In this document: in pieces, positions 16,241-24,132 of the stretch | Layout: every line of letters starts with the position of its first letter | Numbering within the stretch: the stretch's first letter is position 1 | Assembly: GCA_964544695.1 (NCBI GenBank) | Contig: CAZJDB010000153.1 | Span: forward strand, 1 to 38,082 | Direction of reading: 5' to 3' | Length of the DNA: 38,082 bases | DNA from: Dinghuibacter sp964544695 | GTDB lineage: Bacteria; Bacteroidota; Bacteroidia; Chitinophagales; Chitinophagaceae | The notes under the pieces: generated by a model | Seen by the model: only the letters and a program-made list of their open reading frames with translations | Databases searched by the model: none | Told to the model about the DNA's origin: nothing | Translations under genes and position numbers: made by a program

Positions 16241-17056
16241 TCAATACTGTTCCGCATCGCTCGGGAAGTCGCCCGAGCGGACATCCTTCACGAATCTACC
16301 GACGGCATCGGTGATTTCCTTATAAAGATCGAGGTACTGGCGCAGGAACCGGGGTTTGAATTCGGTATTTATACCGAGCATGTCGTGTACCACCAGGACT
16401 TGCCCGTCACACCCGTGCCCGGCGCCGATACTGATGGTGGGTATCCGGAGACTGCGCGAGACTTCGGTGGCGAGCGTGGCGGGGATCTTTTCGAGTACGA
16501 TGCTGAAGCAACCCGCCTCTTCCAGGAGCAGGGCGTCCTTGCGAAGTTTCTCGGCCTCGACCTCTTCCCGCGCCCGGACGTTATAGGTGCCGAATTTGTA
16601 AATCGATTGGGGGGTAAGGCCCAGGTGGCCCATCACGGGGACCCCGGCCGTAAGGATGCGCTTGACCGATTCCAGGACTTCTTCGCCTCCCTCCAGCTTG
16701 ACCCCATGCGCGCCCGTTTCCTTCATGATCCGGATGGCGGAGTTGAGGGCTTCCTTGGAGTTGCCCTGGTAGGATCCAAAGGGCAGGTCCACGATCACCA
16801 TGCTGCGGCTGGCGCCCCGGACCACCGAAGCCGCGTGGTAGATCATCTGGTCCAGGGTAATGGGCAGGGTGGTTTCATGGCCCGCCATGACGTTGGAGGC
16901 CGAATCGCCCACCAGGAGGACGTCGATACCGCCTTCATCGAGGAGTTTGGCCATCGAGTAGTCGTAGGCCGTGAGCATGGCGATTTTCTCGCCATGGGCT
17001 TTCATGCGCTGCAACGTATGCGTTGTAACGCGCTTTACCTCCTTGTTGACCGACAT
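16241..17056 (-). CDS. panB: 3-methyl-2-oxobutanoate hydroxymethyltransferase
   Basis: A 271-residue enzyme making ketopantoate from 2-ketoisovalerate and methylene-tetrahydrofolate, the first step towards pantothenate and CoA. Metal ligand D51 in LLVGDSASNV, the VDLPFGSY stretch, KLEGG around 120-124, GHLGLTPQ and the catalytic glutamate E189 in VLEKIPATLA are all present. Length is normal. It follows metK by 29 bases and is probably cotranscribed with it. The other pathway genes panC and panD lie 2.3 kb away on the opposite strand. Confidence 0.98.
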   Translation of the reverse strand: MSVNKEVKRVTTHTLQRMKAHGEKIAMLTAYDYSMAKLLDEGGIDVLLVGDSASNVMAGHETTLPITLDQMIYHAASVVRGASRSMVIVDLPFGSYQGNSKEALNSAIRIMKETGAHGVKLEGGEEVLESVKRILTAGVPVMGHLGLTPQSIYKFGTYNVRAREEVEAEKLRKDALLLEEAGCFSIVLEKIPATLATEVSRSLRIPTISIGAGHGCDGQVLVVHDMLGINTEFKPRFLRQYLDLYKEITDAVGRFVKDVRSGDFPSDAEQY

Positions 17057-17085
17057 ATGTTAGTGGCGCGCTCCGCGCGGTTGAT

Positions 17086-18339
17086 TTATTTTAAAGAAAA
17101 AGCTTTCTTGATGTCTTTAACCATATCCAGCTTTTCCCAGGTGAATAATTCAACTTTCACCTTTTTATCCTTTCCGGTGGTTCCCTTGAAGGTCTTCGTG
17201 ACAACCTGGTTTTTACGACCCATATGTCCGTACGCCGCGGTTTCGGAATAGATCGGGTTGCGCAACTTGAGGCGCTTCTCGATGGCGTAGGGGCGCATGT
17301 CGAAGAGCCTTCCCACCACGTCGGCGATCATCCCGTCGGGCATGTCTACCTTACTGGTGCCGTAGGTATTCACATAGATCCCCATGGGCTCGGCTACCCC
17401 GATGGCATAGGAGACCTGGACCAGCACTTCGGAAGCAACGCCCGCGGCGACGAGGTTTTTGGCGATGTGGCGGCAGGCGTAAGCGGCGGAACGATCCACC
17501 TTGGAGGGGTCCTTCCCGCTGAAAGCGCCGCCTCCGTGGGCTCCGCGTCCCCCGTAGGTGTCGACGATGATTTTACGTCCTGTCAGACCCGTGTCACCGT
17601 GGGGACCGCCGATCACGAATTTTCCCGTGGGGTTGATATGGTATTTGATCTTTTTGTTGAAGAGGTGGTTATACGCAGGGTATTGGGCCTGTACGCGGGG
17701 AATGAGGATGTTGATCATGTCCCTCTTGATCCTGGCCGCCATTTTCTCGTCCGTATCGAAGTCGTCGTGTTGGGTGGAGATGACGATGGCGTCGATCCGT
17801 ATGGGTTTGTTGTTATCGTCGTATTCGATGGTCACCTGGGATTTGGCGTCGGGCCTCAGGTATTTGATTTCCTTGTTTTCGCGGCGCAGGGCGGCCAGCT
17901 CTATGAGGAGTTTGTGGGCCAAATCCAGGGGCAGGGGCATGTAATCCTTGGTTTCGCTGGAGGCGTACCCGAACATCATCCCCTGGTCTCCGGCACCCTG
18001 TTCTTCCTTCTTGGCCTTGTCCACGCCGCGGTTGATGTCGGCGGATTGTTCGTGGATCGCGGAGATGATCCCGCAGGAGTTGGCCTCGAACATATATTCA
18101 CTCTTGGTATAGCCGATCCGTGCAATGACGTCCCGTGCGATCTTTTGAACATCCAGGTAGCAATTGGACTTGACTTCTCCGGCCAGCACAACCTGTCCGG
18201 TGGTTACCAGGGTTTCACAGGCTACCTTGGAATCGGGATCCCAGGCCAGGAAATTATCGATAAGGGCATCGGAAATTTGATCGGCTACTTTATCCGGGTG
18301 ACCTTCACTCACGGATTCACTGGTGAATAAATACGGCAT
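17086..18339 (-). CDS. metK: S-adenosylmethionine synthetase
   Basis: A 417-residue cytoplasmic enzyme forming SAM from methionine and ATP. The N-terminal active-site H14 lies in SEGHPDKVADQISDA. The GAGDQGMMFGYA motif, the FVIGGPHGDTGLTGRKI segment and GGGAFSGKDPSKVDRS are all intact, and length is typical for Bacteroidota. A perfect -7 box lies just upstream. Gene order is GT5-like protein, metK, panB on the minus strand. A small GC hairpin sits in the 29-base gap before panB. Confidence 0.99.
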   Translation of the reverse strand: MPYLFTSESVSEGHPDKVADQISDALIDNFLAWDPDSKVACETLVTTGQVVLAGEVKSNCYLDVQKIARDVIARIGYTKSEYMFEANSCGIISAIHEQSADINRGVDKAKKEEQGAGDQGMMFGYASSETKDYMPLPLDLAHKLLIELAALRRENKEIKYLRPDAKSQVTIEYDDNNKPIRIDAIVISTQHDDFDTDEKMAARIKRDMINILIPRVQAQYPAYNHLFNKKIKYHINPTGKFVIGGPHGDTGLTGRKIIVDTYGGRGAHGGGAFSGKDPSKVDRSAAYACRHIAKNLVAAGVASEVLVQVSYAIGVAEPMGIYVNTYGTSKVDMPDGMIADVVGRLFDMRPYAIEKRLKLRNPIYSETAAYGHMGRKNQVVTKTFKGTTGKDKKVKVELFTWEKLDMVKDIKKAFSLK

Positions 18340-18357
18340 GATGGGTTTTTAATTGTG

Positions 18358-18365
18358 CAAAAGTA
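18358..18365 (-). promoter_or_regulatory. -7 box upstream of metK
   Basis: TACTTTTG on the minus strand matches TAnnTTTG exactly and ends 19 bases before the metK ATG. The expected -33 position is a poor match. I see no SAM-riboswitch-sized leader: the whole gap to the previous gene is 69 bases. Confidence 0.42.
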
Positions 18366-18389
18366 GGGGTTTGAACGATTGCCCCCGCA

Positions 18390-18405
18390 CCTGCGCGGGC
18401 GCAGG
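18390..18405 (-). repeat. Small hairpin after the GT5-like gene
   Basis: CCTGCG (18390-18395) pairs with 18400-18405 around a 4-base loop, four bases past the TAA of the GT5-like gene on the minus strand. It could slow read-through into metK, but it lacks a T-run. Confidence 0.35.
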
Positions 18406-18408
18406 GCT

Positions 18409-19230
18409 TTAGGAGGCGCTGAGCTCATTGTACAAGGTGAGATAGTCGTTCAGGTCTTCCTGGTGCCGGGAATTGTAGGGGAGCACGCGCTTACCCTTTA
18501 TCTTCCCAAATTCCTCGATGAGCTTCTTGTCGACCTTTTCCGCTCCGAAGGTAATGGCATCGGCGTAAGTGGCTCCGCCCCGGAAAAGGGCCACGTTATT
18601 GGCGTCCTTGTAGGGGTCCAGGTCCTTTTCCTTGATACTCGTGGAGATGATGGCCTTCTTGATGAAGTCGGGCCCCAGGCTTTCGGGGAAGGTGGTTTGG
18701 CCTATGGTGAACACCACCTTGGTGTGGTTGAATACAGGCTCCTTTTTATAGGCGGTCTTCAGGTACAGGGGGATCAGACCCGTCATCCAGCCGGCGGCAT
18801 GGATGATGTCGGGGGGCCAGCCGAATTTCTTCACGGTTTCCAGGGCCCCTTTGGCAAAGAAAATGGTCCTAAGGTCATTGTCGTCGTACCATTTGTCTTG
18901 TTCGTCACACAAGACCCCTTTCCTCTTAAAAAAATCCTCGTTATCCAGAAAGTAAACCTGCAAACGCGCATTGGGTAAGCTGGCGACCTTGATCTGCAAG
19001 GGGTAGTCGTCGTTGTCGACCGAAACGTTAATCCCTGACAACCTGACCACCTCGTGGAGGCGATGCCTCCTTTCGTTTATCATACCGAAACGGGGCATGA
19101 TGCAGCGCACTTCGTATCCATTGTCATTTGCTTTGATAGCCAACTGGTTGATCGTCGCGGAGAATTCCGTTTCCTCCAGATAGGGCGACATTTCGTTGGC
19201 TATGAATAAAATCCGTTTCTTTGCTGGCAT
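18409..19230 (-). CDS. Short glycogen/starch-synthase-like protein (GT5 N-terminal domain only)
   Basis: 273 residues covering only the N-terminal Rossmann half of a GT5 glycogen synthase (ILFIANEMSPYLEETEF, PDIIHAAGWMTGLIPLYLK); full enzymes have about 480. The ADP-glucose/glucan-binding KxGGL signature expected near the N-terminus is replaced by an EETEFSATIN stretch, and no C-terminal GT-B half follows in the neighbourhood. It is therefore unlikely to be a working glycogen synthase on its own. Such stand-alone forms are common in Bacteroidota, often beside panC as here (divergent, 118-base gap). The function is not established. It is first in a likely unit with metK and panB. Confidence 0.8.
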   Translation of the reverse strand: MPAKKRILFIANEMSPYLEETEFSATINQLAIKANDNGYEVRCIMPRFGMINERRHRLHEVVRLSGINVSVDNDDYPLQIKVASLPNARLQVYFLDNEDFFKRKGVLCDEQDKWYDDNDLRTIFFAKGALETVKKFGWPPDIIHAAGWMTGLIPLYLKTAYKKEPVFNHTKVVFTIGQTTFPESLGPDFIKKAIISTSIKEKDLDPYKDANNVALFRGGATYADAITFGAEKVDKKLIEEFGKIKGKRVLPYNSRHQEDLNDYLTLYNELSAS

Positions 19231-19348
19231 TTAGGTTAAGTTAAGGAATTGTTACCTGACAAAACGAGTGCGAAATTAGCGATTTTTCCGCAAAGCGGGC
19301 GGGCGCATCGGGAGAAAAGGCGCAAAGCAGGGGCGAAAACGATATGCT

Positions 19349-20140
19349 ATGGTAATTTTTAAGAATGTTGCCGACCTCAGGCCACACCTGTCCCGCCTGG
19401 GGCCTTTAGGTTTCGTTCCCACCATGGGGGCCCTCCACGAAGGGCACGCTTCCCTGATCCGGGAGGCCAAAAAGGGTGGCCGTCCCACCGTCGTCAGCAT
19501 TTTCGTCAACCCCACCCAGTTCAACGACCCGGGCGATTTTGCCAAGTACCCCAAGACCCTGGATGCGGATATCCTGCTCCTGGAGCGGCTCGGGGTGGAC
19601 GTCCTTTTCCTGCCTTCGGTCCCGGAGATTTATCCCGTGCCCCCAACGGAACACTATGAATTAGGATATCTGGAGACGATTTTGGAGGGAAAATACCGGC
19701 CCGGTCATTTTCAGGGAGTATGCCAGGTTATGGACCGGCTGCTTAGGATCGTAGAGCCGGCGGATCTATATATGGGGCAAAAAGACTACCAGCAGTGCCT
19801 GGTTGTTAAAAAACTCATAACAGAACTGGGCCTGGATATCCATTTTATTATGTGTCCGATACTCAGGGAACCCGATGGGTTGGCCATGAGCAGCAGGAAT
19901 ATGCGGTTAACGCCGGAAGAGCGGCGCGGTGCGACGGCGTTATACGCGACGCTTTTGGCGGTAAAAAAGGGAATGAGTCCATCTGCGGCGGCGCTCGCAT
20001 TGGAGGAAAAGGGCTTCCGCGTGGACTATGTGGAGGTCGCGGACGCCCAAACGTTGCGGACCTGGGATGGGCATTCCCCATCGGTCATTTTGGTCGCGGC
20101 CTTTACCGGAAACGTTCGACTAATCGACAATATTTCGTAA
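19349..20140 (+). CDS. panC: Pantothenate synthetase (pantoate-beta-alanine ligase)
   Basis: A 263-residue ligase joining pantoate and beta-alanine with ATP. Signature segments are FVPTMGALHEGH (H30, H33 of the nucleotidyl-transferase HxGH), SIFVNPTQF, GQKDYQQ and SSRNMRLTPEER. It is a little shorter than the E. coli protein (283). The ATG at 19349 places FKNVADLR in the normal N-terminal position. It is followed 13 bases later by panD, which supplies the beta-alanine. Confidence 0.98.
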   Translation: MVIFKNVADLRPHLSRLGPLGFVPTMGALHEGHASLIREAKKGGRPTVVSIFVNPTQFNDPGDFAKYPKTLDADILLLERLGVDVLFLPSVPEIYPVPPTEHYELGYLETILEGKYRPGHFQGVCQVMDRLLRIVEPADLYMGQKDYQQCLVVKKLITELGLDIHFIMCPILREPDGLAMSSRNMRLTPEERRGATALYATLLAVKKGMSPSAAALALEEKGFRVDYVEVADAQTLRTWDGHSPSVILVAAFTGNVRLIDNIS

Positions 20141-20145
20141 TTTTG
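20138..20145 (+). promoter_or_regulatory. Possible internal promoter for panD overlapping the panC stop
   Basis: TAATTTTG matches TAnnTTTG and its TAA is the panC stop codon; the panD ATG follows eight bases later. A TTCG 19 bases upstream is a partial -33. The very short leader makes this tentative. Confidence 0.3.
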
Positions 20146-20153
20146 CGGCGCAT

Positions 20154-20498
20154 ATGGATATTGAAGTTCTGAAATCGAAAATCCACAGGGTCGTCATCAC
20201 GGAAGCCAACCTGAATTATGTGGGAAGCCTGACCCTGGATGAGGACCTGATGGAAGCGGCAAACCTCATCGAAAATGAAAAGGTGCAAGTCGTCAACGTC
20301 AATAATGGAACGCGGCTTGAAACGTATGTAATTAAAGGAAAGCGCGGTTCGGGAGTCGTTTGTTTGAACGGGCCCGCCGCGAGGCAAGGAATGGTGGGGG
20401 ACGTGGTTATTGTGATCAGCTATGCGCGGATGGATTTCGAGGCCGCTAAAAAATTCAAACCCTGGTTGGTATTTCCCAAGGAAGGAAATAAAATGTAA
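20154..20498 (+). CDS. panD: Aspartate 1-decarboxylase
   Basis: A 114-residue proenzyme that self-cleaves at Gly24-Ser25 (in NYVGSLTLDE) to create the pyruvoyl cofactor, then converts aspartate to beta-alanine for pantothenate. The VNNGTRLETYVI and NGPAARQGMVGDVVIVISY segments are intact and length is normal. It lies directly after panC, and a separate membrane-protein gene starts nine bases after its stop. Confidence 0.98.
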   Translation: MDIEVLKSKIHRVVITEANLNYVGSLTLDEDLMEAANLIENEKVQVVNVNNGTRLETYVIKGKRGSGVVCLNGPAARQGMVGDVVIVISYARMDFEAAKKFKPWLVFPKEGNKM

Positions 20499-20507
20499 CT
20501 TGGGTTC

Positions 20508-21500
20508 ATGCGAAAAAAGGTTTTGACGGTCCTGAGATACGTCGTTTTCCTTGCCCTGGGTTTGCTGCTCGCCTGGCTTACTTACAGACAAATTACCCCC
20601 GACAAATGGGCGCAGATCAAAGTTGCCCTGACGCACGCCAGGTATGCGCTCCTCATCCCCATCATCGTCCTTTATCTTGCCAGCCATTACAGCCGGGCCG
20701 TTCGCTGGAAAATCATGATCGGTCCCCTGGGTTATAAGCCCGTTACGTTGAATGTATTTTTCGCCGTCATGATCGGCTACCTCGTCAACATGGCGCTGCC
20801 CCGCCTGGGGGAAGTCGCGCGCTGCACGTTTCTGGGGCGCCATGAAGAAATCCCTATCGAACAATTGCTGGGCACGATCATCGTGGAGCGCGCCTTCGAT
20901 ATGCTTTGTCTGTTGATCGTATTTGGATGCGCTTTCTTTCTCCAATCCAATCAAATCCTGGACTTTGCCCACCAGCACCTGGGCGGAGGTGGAAAAAGCA
21001 GCAGCGTAATCTGGTGGGTCCTTGCGGCGCTTGTCATAGGGGTGGGGGTGTGTTGGGTTTTGTATCGGAAGTTGCCGGTGGTGCGGAAGTTGGTGCTGGG
21101 CGTTTGGGGAGGTATCGTGAAGGTCCGTTTTATGAAACAAAAGGGCTGGTTCCTGTTCCACACCGTTTTCATCTGGACGATGTACTTCGTCTGCACCCGC
21201 CTTGGGCTGTATTCCCTGAGGGAGCTGGACAACCTGGGGATAAAAGAAACGATGAGCGTTCTGGCCACGGGGAGCATCGGCATGATCCTGGCCCCGGGAG
21301 GGCTGGGCGCCTATCCCTATTTCGTCGATCAAACCCTTTTACTTTATTCGGTGCCCGATGCCATGGCTTTGGCCGCATCCAACGTGCTTTGGATCGTCCC
21401 TACCGTGGTCATCATCATAGGAGGGGTCATTTCCTTCGTGGGACTTGCCTCAAAAGCCAAACCTTCAAAAGATGAAGAACTACCTGCACTCCGGACATAA
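20508..21500 (+). CDS. YbhN/UPF0104-type membrane protein (lysylphosphatidylglycerol-synthase TM domain family)
   Basis: A 330-residue integral membrane protein with about eight hydrophobic helices, matching the flippase-like half of MprF/AglD2 proteins without the catalytic lysyl-transfer domain. Typical segments are SRAVRWKIMIGPLG, NMALPRLGEVARC and GGLGAYPYFVDQTLL. Family members are thought to move lipids or lipid-linked sugars, but this one's cargo is unknown. It follows panD by nine bases, and its end overlaps the start of the next gene by about 29 bases, so the genes are cotranscribed. Confidence 0.88.
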   Translation: MRKKVLTVLRYVVFLALGLLLAWLTYRQITPDKWAQIKVALTHARYALLIPIIVLYLASHYSRAVRWKIMIGPLGYKPVTLNVFFAVMIGYLVNMALPRLGEVARCTFLGRHEEIPIEQLLGTIIVERAFDMLCLLIVFGCAFFLQSNQILDFAHQHLGGGGKSSSVIWWVLAALVIGVGVCWVLYRKLPVVRKLVLGVWGGIVKVRFMKQKGWFLFHTVFIWTMYFVCTRLGLYSLRELDNLGIKETMSVLATGSIGMILAPGGLGAYPYFVDQTLLLYSVPDAMALAASNVLWIVPTVVIIIGGVISFVGLASKAKPSKDEELPALRT

Positions 21501-21960
21501 AATCCTCGGCCGGGAGGAACTCGACCGCCAGTTGTTGCGTTGGCGCCTGCTCGGTCAATCGATCGTGTTTACAAACGGCGTTTTCGATATCCTGCACAAG
21601 GGACACATCGAATCCCTGGACAGGGCGGCCTCCTTTGGCGACGTCCTGATCGTGGGGGTCAATTCGGATGCGAGCACCGGCCGCCTGAAGCCGGGCCGGC
21701 CGGTCAATGGGCAAGCCGATAGAATGACCCTGCTGGCTGCCCTGGAGGTCGTGGATGCGGTGGTTCTTTTCGAGGAAGATACGCCCCTGGAATTGATCAA
21801 GGCCGTTAGACCGGATGTCCTCGTGAAGGGGGGTGATTATCGCATCGACCAGATCGTAGGCGCGCCCGAAGTTCAGGGGTGGGGCGGAAGGGTGGAAATC
21901 ATCACTTATGAACACGGGTATTCCACCACGGGACTCATCGAAAGGATTCATAGTCTATGA
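21472..21960 (+). CDS. RfaE2-like D-glycero-beta-D-manno-heptose 1-phosphate adenylyltransferase
   Basis: A 162-residue nucleotidyl-transferase with the HxGH motif in FTNGVFDILHKGH, the NSDASTGRLKPGRPVN binding loop and VLVKGGDY near the end. These are marks of the HldE C-terminal/RfaE2 family that adenylates heptose phosphate for lipopolysaccharide. The HldE kinase half is absent, so this is the stand-alone form. I use the ATG at 21472; a TTG frame at 21445 is possible but lies deeper inside the preceding gene. The nearby membrane protein gene and this one may both serve the cell envelope. Confidence 0.85.
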   Translation: MKNYLHSGHKILGREELDRQLLRWRLLGQSIVFTNGVFDILHKGHIESLDRAASFGDVLIVGVNSDASTGRLKPGRPVNGQADRMTLLAALEVVDAVVLFEEDTPLELIKAVRPDVLVKGGDYRIDQIVGAPEVQGWGGRVEIITYEHGYSTTGLIERIHSL

Positions 21961-21977
21961 GTTAGCAATAAATTAAT

Positions 21978-22009
21978 GTTGAGGTACGCGCACTGATATA
22001 CTATATTTA
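21978..22009 (+). promoter_or_regulatory. Promoter of ppk-ppx
   Basis: GTTG (21978-21981), a 20-base spacer and TATATTTA (22002-22009) fit TTTG-N20-TAnnTTTG with one change in each box. The ATG at 22018 is eight bases on, so the leader would be nearly absent. Confidence 0.42.
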
Positions 22010-22017
22010 CGATTACT

Positions 22018-24132
22018 ATGTTGAGCAACAAAGGCAAAACCATTGTCCGGGACATCAGTTGGCTGTCTTTCAACGGTCGCGTATTGCAGGAGGCTAATGA
22101 TCCCTCCGTTCCATTAATGGAAAGGATCAAGTTCCTCGGGATATTTTCGAACAATACGGACGAGTTTTTCCGGGTCCGCGTCGCCACGCTCAAGCGCATG
22201 ATCGAATACCGCCAGAAGGGCAAACTGCGCATGCACCTGGAGGACTCTCCCGAACGCATCCTGGAAGAAATCCAGATGATCGTGCTGCAACAGCAAAATG
22301 AATTCAACCGGATCTGGAACAATATCCTGGAGGACATGCGGAAGGAAAAGATATTCCTCCTCAATGAAACCCAACTCAACAAGGAACAGCAGGCCTACGT
22401 CCTCAGCTATTTTGAAGAGGAGGTGCGCCCCTCGGTCATTCCCCTGATCCTGGAAAGCCTGCCCGACCTGCCCTATCTCCGCGACAAGTCCATCTTCCTG
22501 GGCGTGGTCATGTCCAAGAAGACGAACGCGTACGAAAAAAAATACGCTTTAATCGAGGTGCCCACCCGAAATGCTACGCGCTTTGTGCTCCTACCGTCCA
22601 AACCGGGTGAGCATAATATTATTTTGCTGGAGGACATCGTACGCTTTGCTTTGCCACGGATTTTTTCCTATTTCGATTACAACGTTTTCAGCTCGCATAT
22701 CTTCAAGGTCACCAAGGACGCGGAAATCGACATAGACAACGACATCTCCACCTCCCTGGTGCAGCAAATCGAAAAGGGCCTCAAGGCCCGGCGGAAGGGA
22801 AAGCCCGTGCGCTTCGTGTATGACAAGGAAATGGACCCGGGACTCCTGGAATACCTTATCCGCCGCCTCCACCTGACGGGCAGGGACAACATCATTCCGG
22901 GGGGAAGGATCCACAACTTCCGTCACTTCATGGAATTTCCTTCAAGTGTCTTTTCGGTAAAGGACAAGGAGGCGAGGCGCAAACCTATTATCCATCCCGC
23001 GCTTCAGGGAACCTCCCGGGTCACCGACGTGGTGATGCACAAGGACGTCCTGTTGCATTTCCCCTACCACGACTTCACGAGTGTCATCGACCTGTTGCGG
23101 GAAGCGGCCATGGATCCCCAGGTTACCCAGATCAAGATCACGTGCTATCGCCTGGCCAGTAATTCCCGGATCATCAATGCCCTGATCAACGCCGTGCGGA
23201 ACCGCAAACAGGTGACCGTGATGATGGAGGTTCGCGCGCGCTTCGACGAGGAAGCCAACCTGGCCTGGAAGGAACTCCTGGAAGAAGAAGGGGTCAAGGT
23301 CCTCCTGGGGATCGAGCACATGAAGGTCCACGCCAAGTGCTGCGTCATCAAGAAGCGCGTCAACAACCGCGTGATCCAGTACGGCTTCGTCAGTACGGGG
23401 AACCTGAATGAAAAGACGGCGCGCTTCTACGCGGACCATTGCCTGCTGACGGCCAACCGGGCCATCATGGCCGACATCAACAAGATATTCAATTTCCTGG
23501 AACACCCCAAGCTGGGCGCTTCCCCCCTGAAGTCATGCAAAACGCTCATGGTTTGTCCCTTCAACCTGAGGAAGGAAGTGGAAAAATGCATAGACCGGGA
23601 GATCAAGCTGGCCAAGGATGGCAAGAAGGCCTCCATCATCCTGAAGTTAAATTCCCTGTCGGACGAGGTCCTGATCGAAAAGTTGTACGGCGCGGCCCGG
23701 GCCGGGGTGGAGATCCAAATGGTTGTCAGGGGCATTTACTGCGCTTACAGCGAAAATAAGAAGTACAAGAAACCCATTCGCGCCATCAGCATCGTGGATG
23801 AATACCTGGAACATTCCCGGGTGATGATCTTCCATAACGGCGGAAAGGAAAAAGTTTACATATCTTCGGCGGACTGGATGGTGCGCAACCTGGATCACCG
23901 GATCGAAGCGGCCTGTCCCATCCTGGATCCCAAGATCACCCAAGAACTCAAGGACGTGCTGCAGATCCAATTGAATGACAATGTGAAAGCGCGGGTGCTG
24001 GACAACGAGCTGTCAAACGCTTATGTCCAAACGCCGGGGAAAAAGATCAGATCACAGATAGAAATACAACACTATTTGGAAAGCAAAATAAAAGTTCCTG
24101 TTGAAACTGGCGGCGATAGACATAGGAAGTAA
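22018..24132 (+). CDS. ppk1: Polyphosphate kinase 1
   Basis: A 704-residue enzyme that builds inorganic polyphosphate from ATP, reversibly. The N-terminal helical domain begins RDISWLSFNGRVLQEA. The phosphorylated catalytic histidine is H438 in MKVHAKCCVIKK, close to E. coli H435, followed by YGFVSTGNLNEKTARFYAD and the second PLD-like half with SSADWMVRNLDHRIEA. Length and all key regions are complete. The exopolyphosphatase gene overlaps its last 32 bases, so synthesis and breakdown of polyphosphate are coexpressed. Confidence 0.98.
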   Translation: MLSNKGKTIVRDISWLSFNGRVLQEANDPSVPLMERIKFLGIFSNNTDEFFRVRVATLKRMIEYRQKGKLRMHLEDSPERILEEIQMIVLQQQNEFNRIWNNILEDMRKEKIFLLNETQLNKEQQAYVLSYFEEEVRPSVIPLILESLPDLPYLRDKSIFLGVVMSKKTNAYEKKYALIEVPTRNATRFVLLPSKPGEHNIILLEDIVRFALPRIFSYFDYNVFSSHIFKVTKDAEIDIDNDISTSLVQQIEKGLKARRKGKPVRFVYDKEMDPGLLEYLIRRLHLTGRDNIIPGGRIHNFRHFMEFPSSVFSVKDKEARRKPIIHPALQGTSRVTDVVMHKDVLLHFPYHDFTSVIDLLREAAMDPQVTQIKITCYRLASNSRIINALINAVRNRKQVTVMMEVRARFDEEANLAWKELLEEEGVKVLLGIEHMKVHAKCCVIKKRVNNRVIQYGFVSTGNLNEKTARFYADHCLLTANRAIMADINKIFNFLEHPKLGASPLKSCKTLMVCPFNLRKEVEKCIDREIKLAKDGKKASIILKLNSLSDEVLIEKLYGAARAGVEIQMVVRGIYCAYSENKKYKKPIRAISIVDEYLEHSRVMIFHNGGKEKVYISSADWMVRNLDHRIEAACPILDPKITQELKDVLQIQLNDNVKARVLDNELSNAYVQTPGKKIRSQIEIQHYLESKIKVPVETGGDRHRK

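Noticed and set aside
17224..18330. 368-codon plus-strand frame opposite metK
   Set aside because: Glycine/valine-rich antisense shadow of a highly conserved gene.
18340..18408. SAM riboswitch upstream of metK
   Set aside because: The gap is only 69 bases, with a -7 box 19 bases from the start; too short for a known SAM aptamer plus expression platform.
20103..21332. 409-codon minus-strand frame opposite panD and the YbhN-like gene
   Set aside because: Spans two well-supported genes in antisense; glutamine/histidine/aspartate-rich, non-globular.
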